Shown here: piece by piece, positions 33,831 to 43,807 of the stretch
How positions within the stretch are numbered: the stretch's first letter is position 1
How the letters are laid out: each line of letters begins with the position of its first letter
Source of the DNA: Mariprofundus sp. UBA1536
GTDB lineage: Bacteria > Pseudomonadota > Zetaproteobacteria > Mariprofundales > Mariprofundaceae
Reading direction: 5' to 3'
Length of the DNA: 64,000 bases
Assembly: GCA_002323245.1 (NCBI GenBank)
Contig: DCPU01000013.1
Span: forward strand, 55,772-119,771
The notes under the pieces: model-generated
The model's input: the letters and a program-made list of their open reading frames with translations, nothing else
What the model was told of the DNA's origin: nothing
Database searches by the model: none
Translations under genes and position numbers: made by a program

Positions 33831-34829
33831 TTACAAGGCATGGAAGATCGGTACCAGGCCAGAGCTAATCACTAGCTTGGCATTTGCATCCAACCAAAGC
33901 GCTTCAAGACCAGCTGTATTTTCAATCGTTGGCAAGCCCTTTTTGGGTCCCCATACAAACATGGCAGTGCTCACAGCATCGGCCAAGGTTGCTGTCGGCG
34001 CCAACACCGTAACACTCATGGAAGCTGAAGATGGGTAACCTGTTTTGGGGTCGAGAATATGATGGTAACGTTGACCATCTTCGATAAAGAAGCGTTCGTA
34101 ATCACCCGATGTAACAATACTGTTATCGCCACGCACTTCCAACCAGCCCAATGATGTGACTTTTCGTGGATGACGAATGGCAATTTTCCAAGGATTCTTG
34201 CCATGACTACCCATAATCCGCATATCGCCACCAGCATTGATAATAGCGCTGGTTACACCATGTTTTTGTAGCGTCTGAATACCCATATCAATGGCATAAC
34301 CTTTGGCTATGGCACCGAAATCAAGCCAAACCCCAGGTTTGGTTTTCTGCCACAAACCTTTGCCCACTCGCTGCACAAAAACACCGCCCGATTTATCCAG
34401 TAACGCTTGCACCTGCGCAGAGGGCAAAGCATGCAAATGCGCTTCGCCAGTAGAAAAGCCCCAAGCCAAACTGAGCTGGCCCAAAGCAGGATCAAAGCTG
34501 CCTTGGTAGTTTTGCATCAAAGACAAGGATTGTTGCAACAAAGCATCAACGGGCGCATCGAGCTGCACAGGTGTAAAGACTTGAGCTGCATTAAAGGTTT
34601 TGACGGTATTCTTTGTTTCGCCATAAGTTGTAAACATGGCTTCCACTTGTCGCATTTGCGCCGCAGCATCCGTTATTGCAACTGCTGCAATCTCTTGATT
34701 ATCGCTATAAACAGTAAAATCAACAATGGTACCAAGAAGAAAGTGCGTTTCTTTGGTATCCGCTTTTGAATGTAGCTGACAGGCAACCAGGCTAAGACAA
34801 CAACCAAGGCATATGGCCAAGCGGAGCAT
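33831..34829 (-). CDS. apbE: FAD:protein FMN transferase
   Basis: 332 residues with a lipoprotein signal (lipobox LVAC, Cys17). ApbE transfers FMN from FAD to Thr/Ser of target proteins in the periplasm. Family features: FLLGTIVDFTVY, a DFGAIAKGYAIDMG segment, NAGGDMRIMG, and TSGDYERFF with the following HHILDPKTGYP. The C-terminal Mg-binding motif is LADAVSTAMFVWG. RnfG and RnfD, encoded 4-8 kb away, are its natural substrates. It is located directly after accA (1-base gap). Confidence 0.95.
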   Translation of the reverse strand: MLRLAICLGCCLSLVACQLHSKADTKETHFLLGTIVDFTVYSDNQEIAAVAITDAAAQMRQVEAMFTTYGETKNTVKTFNAAQVFTPVQLDAPVDALLQQSLSLMQNYQGSFDPALGQLSLAWGFSTGEAHLHALPSAQVQALLDKSGGVFVQRVGKGLWQKTKPGVWLDFGAIAKGYAIDMGIQTLQKHGVTSAIINAGGDMRIMGSHGKNPWKIAIRHPRKVTSLGWLEVRGDNSIVTSGDYERFFIEDGQRYHHILDPKTGYPSSASMSVTVLAPTATLADAVSTAMFVWGPKKGLPTIENTAGLEALWLDANAKLVISSGLVPIFHAL

Positions 34830-34830
34830 C

Positions 34831-35787
34831 TTATTTACGGGTAAATTCCCCTAAATTACGCAAACGATTTTCACGCTCTTTAAGTAAGGTTGCCACTGGG
34901 ATCTGCAAGAGCTCAGTTAATGAATTGTACAAAACTTCCGCCAAGAAATTAGCTGCACCTTCCAAATCACGATGAGCGCCATCTTTGGGCTCATCAATAA
35001 TGCCATCAATCAAGCCCAGTTCTTGCATGTCTACAGCAGTTGGTTTCAAAGCTTCGGCAGCTTGAGGCGCATATTTGCGGTCACGCCACAAAATGGCGGC
35101 ACAACCTTCAGGCGAAATCACTGCGTAAGTTGATAGTTTTTGCATAAACAAACGGTCGCCTACGCCAATTGCCAAAGCACCGCCTGATCCACCTTCACCA
35201 ATCACCGTGGAAATTACAGGCACTTTTAATACGGCCAAATCCATCAAATTACGCGCAATCGCCTCACTTTGACCACGCTCTTCAGCATCAATGCCTGGCC
35301 AAGCACCCGATGTGTCAATAAAGGTAAGCACAGGCATATCAAAGCGCTCTGCAAGGCGGAACAAACGCAAGGCTTTGCGGTAACCTTCAGGTTTAGCCAT
35401 ACCAAAATTGCGGTGAATTTTTTCTTTGGTGGTTTTACCTTTTTGATGCCCAACCACCATCACTGAATGTTCACGGAATCTAGCGATACCACCCACAATC
35501 GCTGCATCATCAGCAAATGCCCGGTCGCCATGTAATTCCTGAAAATCATCAAAAATCAAAGGCACATAATCCAATAAATTGGGGCGATCTGGATGACGCG
35601 AAAGCTGCGCCACTTCGCTGCGCGTTGCATTGTTGTAAATGCGGTGCACCAATTCATCTTTCTTTTTGTTCAGACGCTCTACTTCTTCAGCGATGTTGAT
35701 ATCTGCATCGTCACCCATAAGTGATAACTCCTCAATCTTGGACGTCATCTCAGCGATGGGACGTTCAAATTCCAGATAAGTAGCCAT
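34831..35787 (-). CDS. accA: acetyl-CoA carboxylase carboxyltransferase subunit alpha
   Basis: 318 residues, the family length. N-terminal YLEFERPIAEMTSKIEEL, then the crotonase-fold core with VVGHQKGKTTKEK, TFIDTSGAWPGIDAEERGQ and GEGGSGGALAIGVGDRL. It transfers the carboxyl group from carboxybiotin to acetyl-CoA together with AccD, which is not in the window. It lies 5 bases after dnaE, the classical dnaE-accA pair also found in E. coli. Confidence 0.97.
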   Translation of the reverse strand: MATYLEFERPIAEMTSKIEELSLMGDDADINIAEEVERLNKKKDELVHRIYNNATRSEVAQLSRHPDRPNLLDYVPLIFDDFQELHGDRAFADDAAIVGGIARFREHSVMVVGHQKGKTTKEKIHRNFGMAKPEGYRKALRLFRLAERFDMPVLTFIDTSGAWPGIDAEERGQSEAIARNLMDLAVLKVPVISTVIGEGGSGGALAIGVGDRLFMQKLSTYAVISPEGCAAILWRDRKYAPQAAEALKPTAVDMQELGLIDGIIDEPKDGAHRDLEGAANFLAEVLYNSLTELLQIPVATLLKERENRLRNLGEFTRK

Positions 35788-35792
35788 GTCCT

Positions 35793-38700
35793 TTACCCCT
35801 GTTCCCTCTGATACGCTTTACGCTTTTCAGCAAACTTAATATTCCACGGTTTACAATGCACCAAAACCGATGCCGCATCCAAATGCTCACTAAGCCATTG
35901 TTTGCTGGTGCTATTCCATTGTATCCGTGTTGAAATCGTTTCCAACTGCGCAACACTGCCATCTGGAAGCTTAAGCGCAAAGTGCAATGGTACGATGGGT
36001 TCATTTTCTTGACCAGAATCACTCTGCCCTTGCGCCTCCAAGGGCTGCTCACAACAAAACTTGGTTAATCCAGCAATTAATTTCTCGTCCCAAACTAAGC
36101 TTGAAGTCTGCAAATGGATGCGCTCCACCAGCTCAGGTAACACGGTTTCCAGCAGCACCACATGTTCGGCCACCAAACTTGGCTTATCTTTGCTAGCATC
36201 CACACGTGCGGCCACCAAGATGGGTTTATCCGCCTGCAAAATCTCGCGGCAAGCTTCATAGGTTTTGGCAAAGACAATCAATTCGCAAGAGCCATACAAA
36301 TCATCAATCTGCACAAAAGCCATGGTGGCGCCGCGCTTGGTGCGATATTCACGAAATGCCGAAACAAAGGCGGGCACAATCACCGTGGCGTCATTGTCCT
36401 TACTATCAAGCTCACCCAAATGACAATCACCCAACTGGCGCACATGGCTCAAATGCTCCTCTAAGGGATGGCCCGTGAGAAAAAAACCAAACACTTCGCG
36501 CTCAGCTTGCAAACATTCACCTTGTGTCCATGGGCTTATATCAGGAAACAGTGCAGGTTCATTATCGGCTACATCTTCAGCTGAAAACAAAGCCGATTGC
36601 CTATCATTTTTTTGTTTACGGCGCTGATTGACCACATCCAGTGCCGCATTCAAACCCTCAAGCCCAGCATGAATATGCGGCACCAAGCCTGAAAATGCAC
36701 CAGCTTTCATCATGGCATCGGCAATACGCTTATTCAGCACGCCTTTAGGAATACGCATAATCAAGTCTTCAAAAGATGCAAATTCACCACCCGATTTTCT
36801 GGCTTTCACAATCTCACGAATGGCAGCTTCACCCACACCTTTAATCGCGCCAAGGCCAAATAAAATCCCCTTTGCATCCCTTGGCATAAATTCCCAATCC
36901 GAATGGTTAATATGCGGGGCAATAATATCCAAACCCATGCTACGACAATCGGCAACCAGCCCTGCCACTTTTTCATCCGAGCCCATATCACACGATAAGG
37001 TCGCCGCCATAAACGCTTGTGGGTAATGAGCTTTTAAGAAAGCGGTTTGATAACAAATGAGTCCGTATGCTGCCGAGTGCGATTTGTTAAAACCGTAACC
37101 CGCAAATTTTTCCATCAAATCAAAAATTTGCTCAGCTTTGGCCGCTTCATGATTATTTTTAACAGCGCCTTCCATAAAGATTTTGCGCTGCTTCTGCATT
37201 TCTTCAGGTTTTTTCTTACCCATCGCGCGGCGCAGCATGTCGGCTTGGCCAAGGGTGTAGCCAGCCAACACTTGGGCAATTTTCATCACCTGTTCCTGAT
37301 ACAAAATCACACCATTGGTTTCTTGTAAAATGGGTTTAAGTTGCGGTAAGGCATACATAATTTCTTGTCTGCCGTGTTTACATTCAATATAGGTTTCCAC
37401 CATGCCCGATTCCAAAGGGCCTGGGCGATAAAGCGCCACAAGGGCAATTACATCTTCAAAGCAATCGGGTTTCAGTTTGGTCAGCAGCTCGCGCATACCT
37501 TGCGATTCCACCTGAAACACAGCTGCAGTTTGGCCGCGCTGCATCAAAGCAAAGGTAGCTTCATCTTGCATGGGGATAGCTGTAATATCAAAATCAGGGG
37601 CGTAGGTTTGGCGAATCAATCGACAAGCCAAATCAATCACGGTGAGTGTTTTCAGACCCAAAAAGTCAAACTTAATCAACCCAATTTTTTCGGAATTACC
37701 CATATCCCATTGAACCACTTTGCCGCCCTCACGCGGGTCTTTGTGCAAAGGCGCAGTTTCCACCAATGGCCAGCGGCCAATAATCACACCTGCCGCATGT
37801 TTACCCACGTTGCGGTTCATCCCCTCAAGACGCAGCGCCAAATCAAACAGGGTTTGCACCTGCATATCTTCTTCCATCAAAGCGCCCAAACGTGGCTCTT
37901 GCTCCAAAGCTTTGCCAAGGGTAATACCCAAATCGGCAGGAATGAGTTTGGCGATGGCATTCACTTTAGATAAATCAATGCCCAGCACCCGACCCACATC
38001 GCGAATGACAGCTTTGGCCTTCATCGCGCCATAGGTAATAATCTGCGCCACTTTATCTTCGCCATATTTCTGGGTGACGTAGGTAATCACCTCTTCACGG
38101 CGATCGCGGCAAAAGTCGATATCAAAGTCGGGCATCGAAATACGTTCAGGGTTGAGGAATCGTTCGAAAAGAAGGCCGTATTTGATGGGATCCAAATCGG
38201 TGACCTCAAGCACGTAGGCAACCAAAGAACCCGCACCCGAACCACGCCCAGGCCCTACCGGAATACCTTGCTGTTTACCCCAAATAATGAAGTCCGATAC
38301 GATAAGAAAGTAGCCAGGAAAACCCATTTCGATGATGATATCCAGCTCAAAATTCAGTCGTTCCAAATATAATTGCCTATCGGCATCGGGTGTACCCAGC
38401 AAAATGGCTGGCCAGCGTTTCTCCAACCCTTGCTCGGATAAGGTGCGGATAAATTGATTCAAGTCCGAGCCATCGGGCGTCTCAAAATCGGGCAGTTGAT
38501 AATTGCCAAATTCGATTTGTACATTACAACATGCGGCAATAGCTACAGCATTATCCAAGGCTTCAGGCACATCCTCAAAAAGAATATGCATATCCTCAGA
38601 CGACTTCACATGCCTATCATCAGTAAGACCATTAAGATCATCATCGTCCAAGGTGCGGTTGTTGCGCAAAGCATTGAGCACTTTAAAGGCTTGCTTATCA

Positions 38701-39362
38701 TCTTCATGCAAGAAATGGATATTATTACTGGCCACTAAGGGAAGATCTTTTTCATGCGCCAAGCGAATCATGGCTTGGTTGAGCTCTTCTTGGCCGCGCA
38801 AGTTGTTGCGTTGCAACTCGATGAAGAAACATTCCGGCTCAAAAATGGCTTTAAACTCATCAGCCAAATTCGCCGCTTTGCTGCTGTTGCCTTTTAAAAA
38901 TGCGCTTTCAATTTCACCAGACCAACCACCTGACAAAGCAATCAAACCTTCGCTGTGCTTTTTCAGCAAAGTTTTATCGATACGCGGCTCGTAATAATAA
39001 CCGTCAAGCGATGCAATCGAGACCAATTTAATCAGGTTTTGCCAACCCACATTATTGCGCGCCAGCAAAACTATGCTGGCAAAATCAGGCCGCCTTGGCC
39101 CTTCACTCACCCGCTTTTGATGATCTTCACAAAGATTAAGCTCACAGCCCAAAATCGGTTTGATGCCGCGGCGCATGGCTTGGGTGTAAAATTCAATGGC
39201 GCCAAATAGGTTACCATAATCAGTAAGCGCCATCGCTGGTTGCTGTAGCTGCACGGCCAAATCAAGGAGTTTCCCAACCTTTGCAGTGCTTCGCTGCATG
39301 GAATAATCAGAGTGAACATGAAGGTGAACAAAGGGTGAATTGTAGGTATCAGCAGATGACAT
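35793..39362 (-). CDS. dnaE: DNA polymerase III subunit alpha
   Basis: 1189 residues, close to E. coli DnaE (1160). The PHP domain starts HLHVHSDYSMQRSTAKV. The polymerase palm has GPGRGSGAGSLVAYVLEVTD and the catalytic Asp pair in PDFDIDFCRDRREEV. The fingers region includes GFNKSHSAAYGLICYQTAFLKA. The C-terminal OB fold (about 1000-1080) carries KRGATMAFVQIDDLYGS, and the tau-binding tail follows. It is the replicative polymerase, of DnaE1 type. The first residues of the PHP domain show HVHSDYSM; some PHP metal ligands appear altered, as is usual in DnaE1. Confidence 0.97.
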   Translation of the reverse strand: MSSADTYNSPFVHLHVHSDYSMQRSTAKVGKLLDLAVQLQQPAMALTDYGNLFGAIEFYTQAMRRGIKPILGCELNLCEDHQKRVSEGPRRPDFASIVLLARNNVGWQNLIKLVSIASLDGYYYEPRIDKTLLKKHSEGLIALSGGWSGEIESAFLKGNSSKAANLADEFKAIFEPECFFIELQRNNLRGQEELNQAMIRLAHEKDLPLVASNNIHFLHEDDKQAFKVLNALRNNRTLDDDDLNGLTDDRHVKSSEDMHILFEDVPEALDNAVAIAACCNVQIEFGNYQLPDFETPDGSDLNQFIRTLSEQGLEKRWPAILLGTPDADRQLYLERLNFELDIIIEMGFPGYFLIVSDFIIWGKQQGIPVGPGRGSGAGSLVAYVLEVTDLDPIKYGLLFERFLNPERISMPDFDIDFCRDRREEVITYVTQKYGEDKVAQIITYGAMKAKAVIRDVGRVLGIDLSKVNAIAKLIPADLGITLGKALEQEPRLGALMEEDMQVQTLFDLALRLEGMNRNVGKHAAGVIIGRWPLVETAPLHKDPREGGKVVQWDMGNSEKIGLIKFDFLGLKTLTVIDLACRLIRQTYAPDFDITAIPMQDEATFALMQRGQTAAVFQVESQGMRELLTKLKPDCFEDVIALVALYRPGPLESGMVETYIECKHGRQEIMYALPQLKPILQETNGVILYQEQVMKIAQVLAGYTLGQADMLRRAMGKKKPEEMQKQRKIFMEGAVKNNHEAAKAEQIFDLMEKFAGYGFNKSHSAAYGLICYQTAFLKAHYPQAFMAATLSCDMGSDEKVAGLVADCRSMGLDIIAPHINHSDWEFMPRDAKGILFGLGAIKGVGEAAIREIVKARKSGGEFASFEDLIMRIPKGVLNKRIADAMMKAGAFSGLVPHIHAGLEGLNAALDVVNQRRKQKNDRQSALFSAEDVADNEPALFPDISPWTQGECLQAEREVFGFFLTGHPLEEHLSHVRQLGDCHLGELDSKDNDATVIVPAFVSAFREYRTKRGATMAFVQIDDLYGSCELIVFAKTYEACREILQADKPILVAARVDASKDKPSLVAEHVVLLETVLPELVERIHLQTSSLVWDEKLIAGLTKFCCEQPLEAQGQSDSGQENEPIVPLHFALKLPDGSVAQLETISTRIQWNSTSKQWLSEHLDAASVLVHCKPWNIKFAEKRKAYQREQG

Positions 39363-39447
39363 TGGGCGAACCTAACCTGCTTTTTACACGCCGTTAAGCA
39401 CCGATAATAAGCAGGCCAGATTACAGGACTGAATCAGAGCCGCGTTG

Positions 39448-40371
39448 TTAAAAGTTAAACATACCCTTTAGCTTTTTTACACCATCAATGGTATTGGTGA
39501 TGGGATTATTGGTCAGCGAGTCCGTTTGTTTTTCTTGTTCGGCTACACGCACAAACGTTGCGGCTTGTTTCGGGCAATAATCGAGAAGCGATTCATAATT
39601 GTCGCCATCCACCTTTTCGCAAATTGATGCAGTCGCAGCGGTAAAATCAATACCACAGACTTGGCTAATGGCGATATCCGAAGTGTCGTCGTACTTCGCT
39701 AAAGCAATATAACTTTCGGTGTCTCTAAAGGCATCTTTGCTGATGACTTTACATGCATATTTCTGCTGTGAAACACATTGCCCCTGTTTGCCAAAAAAAC
39801 GCATAGAAATCAGCGCTTTGGTTTCGTAATTGGATACCTGACATTGCTCTTGGAGACCGCTTTGCATCTGAGCCTGCGCCATACCCATCATGGAATTCAA
39901 AGTATCCATACTCCCCGCCATCGATGGCGGTGTTTCAAATCGTTCAGCATCCGTATCGCAAGCTTGCCCTACGCGTGTACCCGCAAAAGAAGCGCGACTT
40001 GTATATGGCTCACCTTGTGATTGGCCAGAAAGCTGAGTAAAACCCTTTAAACTGCTTTTAGTGCGCACCACCTCACCATTACCTTGCATGTTTTCACCAT
40101 CGGTATCGCAAGCCATCTTCCATGTGGTTTTATCACCACTGGTTTTGATATCACTGACTTCACAATCACCATCCTGACTCATCATTTGGCTTAATTGTTG
40201 CGCTGCATCTTTCTCCAAACACATGGATTCACCAGCACCACCCACTTGAAATTTCATGCCGTTGACCACGACTTCGTTGGTCATATGCCAAGTTTCACCA
40301 ACTGCTGCACTCGCACTCCCCGATATCAGTCCTAATCCCAAAAATGTCACACCTAAAAATAAATGTTTCAT
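39448..40371 (-). CDS. secreted DUF3617-type protein
   Basis: 307 residues from ATG 40371 (GGAGG close upstream). A Sec signal (MKHLFLGVTFLGLGLISGSASA) is followed by a DUF3617-like pattern: GETWHMTNEVVVNGMKF, a SMCLEKDA segment, and GDCEVSDIKTSGDKTTWKMAC. DUF3617 proteins are periplasmic, of unknown function, and have paired cysteines. The second half (about 150-280) is Cys-containing and not recognised; it may be a second copy of related fold. The gene is divergent from a dienelactone hydrolase across 269 bases, in which no confident promoter was found. Confidence 0.65.
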   Translation of the reverse strand: MKHLFLGVTFLGLGLISGSASAAVGETWHMTNEVVVNGMKFQVGGAGESMCLEKDAAQQLSQMMSQDGDCEVSDIKTSGDKTTWKMACDTDGENMQGNGEVVRTKSSLKGFTQLSGQSQGEPYTSRASFAGTRVGQACDTDAERFETPPSMAGSMDTLNSMMGMAQAQMQSGLQEQCQVSNYETKALISMRFFGKQGQCVSQQKYACKVISKDAFRDTESYIALAKYDDTSDIAISQVCGIDFTAATASICEKVDGDNYESLLDYCPKQAATFVRVAEQEKQTDSLTNNPITNTIDGVKKLKGMFNF

Positions 40372-40640
40372 CAACCCTCCCTCGCACGTTTTTACCGAAG
40401 TATTCTTCTCACTTCAGCCAGTGAGCGTCAAGATGAGACTATATTAATTTCTAACCTTGATATCTTACCAAAACTTTTTTGCTGTTTCTTGGCAAATAAA
40501 GTGCCAATTTGCTTTCTCACAACACCATACCATTGCGTTATTCATCCCTATTCTTTTACCCCTAATCCCAATTGCATTTACATCTGACTAGGCATCGCCA
40601 ATATCATGCCCAACAGCAACAAATACAAACGAGGTGACTG

Positions 40641-41435
40641 ATGAAAAAATATATGTTCGCAATATGCCTAGTTGGCCTTTTCTCCCTTCCTGCTCAAGCC
40701 CAAATCCAAGAAAAAGAAATCAAATACAGTGTTGACGGTAGCGAATTTACCGGCTTTCTTAGCTTTGATGATGCTATCCAGGGTAAACGCCCCGGCGTAT
40801 TGGTGGTGCATGAATGGTGGGGGCACAATACTTATGCGCGCAAACGCGCAGTGATGCTGGCCAAATTGGGTTACACAGCCTTTGCCTTGGACATGTACGG
40901 TAGCGGTAAAAAAGCCGAGCACCCCAAAGATGCCATGGCTTTTATGCAAGCAGTGACAGGCAACCCCGACACCATGAGCAGCCGCTTTAATGCTGGCCTA
41001 AATATCCTACAAAACGATAAACACACGCAAAGCAGCAACATCGCAGCTATAGGCTACTGCATGGGCGGCGGCATCGCTCTGAATATGGCTCGCCAAGGCG
41101 CTGCGCTTAAAGGCATCACCGTGTTCCACGGCGGCCTAGCAGCTACCACCACCGCCAAAGAAGGTGATATCAAAGGCAAAGTCTTGGTGCTCACTGGTGC
41201 TGCAGACCCCTTTATTCCAGCCGAACAAGTCGCTGCATTTGAAGTAGAAATGAAAGCCGCCAAAGTCGAATACCAACTCATTAGCTATCCTAGCGCCAAA
41301 CACAGCTTCACCAATCCAGAAGCCGATACCTTTGCCGAGCGCTTCGGCATGCCCGTTGCCTACGACAAGTCTGCCGATACCGATTCATGGAAACGCATGA
41401 CCAAGTTTTTAAACGAAGTTTTGGGAAATAAGTAA
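40641..41435 (+). CDS. periplasmic dienelactone hydrolase family protein
   Basis: 264 residues with a signal peptide (MKKYMFAICLVGLFSLPAQA). The alpha/beta-hydrolase core has a DLH-type triad: Cys140 in GYCMGGG, Asp189 in GAADPFIP, and His221 in KHSFTNP. The oxyanion region is VLVVHEWWGHNTY. Cytoplasmic DLH enzymes open dienelactone rings in chloroaromatic breakdown. Secreted members have unknown esterase-like roles, so the substrate here is open. A good ribosome site (GAGGTG) precedes the ATG. Confidence 0.85.
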   Translation: MKKYMFAICLVGLFSLPAQAQIQEKEIKYSVDGSEFTGFLSFDDAIQGKRPGVLVVHEWWGHNTYARKRAVMLAKLGYTAFALDMYGSGKKAEHPKDAMAFMQAVTGNPDTMSSRFNAGLNILQNDKHTQSSNIAAIGYCMGGGIALNMARQGAALKGITVFHGGLAATTTAKEGDIKGKVLVLTGAADPFIPAEQVAAFEVEMKAAKVEYQLISYPSAKHSFTNPEADTFAERFGMPVAYDKSADTDSWKRMTKFLNEVLGNK

Positions 41436-41491
41436 CCAACATAAATAACGCTTAATTTTATTCACAGTTTTTGAACCGCGGAGCACGCAAA

Positions 41492-41515
41492 GTTACACGA
41501 AGTTTTTTGTGTAAC
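41492..41515. repeat. inverted repeat in gene-free stretch 41436-41713
   Basis: GTTACAC / GTGTAAC, perfect 7-bp arms with a 10-base spacer containing T6. It could act as a weak terminator for the hydrolase gene. The rest of this 278-base stretch shows GGAGCACGCAAAG-like remnant sequence and a TTTTTTGGTTCG element near 41667, but no gene. Confidence 0.4.
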
Positions 41516-41713
41516 AGCCCCCTCTCCTTGTTATCGCTGCGCAGGAACGTCAGGCATAAAAACGAGCAAGTATATTAGCCTGCTGGGAGCAGGATAAATA
41601 TATGCGATAGTCAGAATGAAACGTGGCTATATGTGAAGGATAAGCGCAGCTATGTAAGGTGCAGTTTTTTGGTTCGTTTTTGGCTGACCAAAAATGAATA
41701 ACAATTTTACGCC

Positions 41714-42212
41714 TTATAAATTAATAAGTAGCGGCATATGGTCGCTGGCTTCAAGCCATACATCCGTTTCACCAATACGCAAATGCGCCTTTGCCAAAAT
41801 ATCACTAGAACAAAACGCATAAATCAATATGGTAAGCCTTGCTGCTGTTTCGTTGGTGGAAAAATGTAGCCGCTTTTTCCTGCCCTTGTTCTTCGCCTTT
41901 TTGCTGATGATATAAGCTTGTGATGCCAAGTTGCTTTAACTCTGCAACCACACTGGAATGATTCCACCACCTATCTTGCTTATCCCAAGGTAAACCACTC
42001 ACAGTGTGACCGTGCTTTGGAAACAAACCAATGCCTTTGTGTTTTGAAGAACCTACCCAAAGATACTCACCTGCCCAATCTCTATAAGCCGCTGTTGATT
42101 CTTTGGGGTCTTCACACTCCTGAACAACCGATACATCCGCTTCAAGTGCATCAGGCCATTTCACTTTGTTTCTTAGTCCGCCATTACAATCCCAAGAAAC
42201 AATTTCCATCAA
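41714..42212 (-). pseudogene. endonuclease/exonuclease/phosphatase-family gene remnant
   Basis: The frame from 42212 (MMEIVSWDCNGGLRNK) matches the start of DNase I-fold nuclease/phosphatases: SWDCNGG, VVQECEDP, and LWVGSSKHKGIGLFPK. After HTVSGLPW the sequence jumps to DKQDRWWNHSSVVAEL, the region expected after the central third. About 80-100 residues, including the GDFN-type catalytic motif, are missing. Near 41821-41823 one extra T (coding-strand GATTTATG for GATTATG) breaks the frame. The true C-terminus (YAFCSSDILAKAHL through SDHMPLLINL) continues in another frame to 41714. So it has both an internal deletion and a frameshift and cannot be active. Confidence 0.8.
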
Positions 42213-43264
42213 AATTGATGATCTGAAGTAACAGCTTCTTTGGTTTGGATAAAGCTGACCACCTCATCAAGCAAACCCTCTTCCGCATCTGCTTTTTGCT
42301 CTAAAACCCAAAGTGGTTTATCAGCTGGCCATAGGGGCAGAAGTTTTACAGCATCTTTAGCTGTGGTAACAATAGGATAAGGAACCTGAAACATCGTTGT
42401 AATGTCGTCAGCTGTGTAGGCATGATGATCGATAAAATTGGTATGCTCTGCGATTTCAAAACCCAAGCTTTTCAAATCGTTGACCACGCGCACTGGCCTA
42501 GCAATACCTGTAACCACATGGATGGGTTCTTCAATGGGACTCAGTGTTTGAGCTATCACATCATTCCAAGCATGAATGCTTTGGCTGGATGCTTGCCACA
42601 CCCATTCCTTTTTATTGGATAAAGCTTCGCAAACACCACTTCGCACCACAATATCAGCGCGCTCTAATGCGCCCAAAGGTTCACGCAAAGGGCCAGCGGG
42701 AAGTAGATAACCATTACCCACGCCTTCAGCGGGCACCATCACGATATCGCACGCCCGTTCGAGTTGCCGATATTGAAAACCATCATCCAAAATCATCACA
42801 TCCCCATAACTAGCTGCAATTTCCGCGCCTAAAATACGATCGCGTCCAGCAATTACAGGGCAACCACTTAAGCGAAACAACAACACAGCCTCATCGCCTA
42901 CTTCATGGGCTTTGGAATATTCCGAGACCAAATGCGGGGTTTGATTATTCGCACCATCGCCGCGTGATAGCAATACTGGTGAAAAACCGCGCGCTTTCAG
43001 CGCTTGCGCCAGCCACACCACAAACGGCGTTTTACCGCTGCCACCGACGGTGATATTACCCACCGAAATTAGCGGAATAGCGGGTTTCACCTTATGATTG
43101 ATACGCGATTGTTGATTGAAGCGAAACAGCGGTAGATACACTTTGGATAAAGCGCGGAGAATAAGGTTGGGCTTAAAACGTTTGCTCCACCACATGGCTT
43201 CAATACGTTGATGCAACAACCAGCCCTCCCTATTTCCTTGGATTTGTAATATTTCTGTTGGCAT
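42209..43264 (-). CDS. lpxK: tetraacyldisaccharide 4'-kinase
   Basis: 351 residues. It phosphorylates the lipid A precursor at the 4' position on the inner membrane. An N-terminal amphipathic/hydrophobic segment (ILRALSKVYLPLFRF) precedes the P-loop ISVGNITVGGSGKTPF (about 67-80). Other LpxK features are LSRGDGA, VGDEAVLL, VIAGRDR, and DVMILDDGFQYRQLERACDIV. Length is slightly above the usual 325-340. It overlaps the degenerate nuclease gene by four bases. Presence of lpxK shows the organism makes lipid A. Confidence 0.95.
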   Translation of the reverse strand: MPTEILQIQGNREGWLLHQRIEAMWWSKRFKPNLILRALSKVYLPLFRFNQQSRINHKVKPAIPLISVGNITVGGSGKTPFVVWLAQALKARGFSPVLLSRGDGANNQTPHLVSEYSKAHEVGDEAVLLFRLSGCPVIAGRDRILGAEIAASYGDVMILDDGFQYRQLERACDIVMVPAEGVGNGYLLPAGPLREPLGALERADIVVRSGVCEALSNKKEWVWQASSQSIHAWNDVIAQTLSPIEEPIHVVTGIARPVRVVNDLKSLGFEIAEHTNFIDHHAYTADDITTMFQVPYPIVTTAKDAVKLLPLWPADKPLWVLEQKADAEEGLLDEVVSFIQTKEAVTSDHQF

Positions 43265-43328
43265 TGCATCTTGCAGATTCAGGCATCAAATGCAATCTTG
43301 GCAGCGAAATTCATAACTTGGAGATTTG

Positions 43329-43799
43329 ATGAGCGAAGCTTGGACAAAAGACATACAACTTCTTTTATCGCAAACAAAAGTCGCCTTTTTATCCACCCAA
43401 GGCACCCTAGGCCCCGAATCATCCATGGCTCCCTTTGCGATTTTTGAAGGCAAAGCGCTGCTGCATCTTTCTCAGCTCGCAAAACATAGTAAAAATATTC
43501 AACAAACACCCAACATCGGCTTGGTGGTTTGCACCCCAGAAACAAAAGGCACTTCGCCTCTCGCTCTGCCCCGCATCAGTTTTACTGGCCGCATTGAAAA
43601 GGTTTCACCTACTAATTTGGTCAAAGCCAAATCGTGTTACCTCGCCGCCATTCCCGATGCCCTCCTTTTATTTGATTTTACAGATTTCACTTTGTATCAA
43701 CTTTGCATCAACGAAGTGTATTGGGTGGGTGGATTTGGCAGCGCAAGAAAAGTGCCTATTGAAACATGGTTAGAATTGAGCAAAACACATAGGAGCTAA
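43329..43799 (+). CDS. pyridoxamine 5'-phosphate oxidase-like FMN-binding protein
   Basis: 156 residues from ATG 43329 (TTGGAG upstream). A split-barrel flavin fold is suggested by VAFLSTQGTLGPESSMAPFAIFEGKALL, LSQLAKHSKNIQQTPNIGLVV, and GGFGSARKV near the end. The pattern resembles HugZ/heme-utilisation or PdxH-related proteins, but the extra heme-handling C-terminal domain is absent. Ligand and reaction cannot be read from the sequence. It begins 65 bases from lpxK (divergent) and is followed 8 bases later by an inositol-phosphatase-like gene. Confidence 0.75.
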   Translation: MSEAWTKDIQLLLSQTKVAFLSTQGTLGPESSMAPFAIFEGKALLHLSQLAKHSKNIQQTPNIGLVVCTPETKGTSPLALPRISFTGRIEKVSPTNLVKAKSCYLAAIPDALLLFDFTDFTLYQLCINEVYWVGGFGSARKVPIETWLELSKTHRS

Positions 43800-43807
43800 G
43801 CGTTGAG

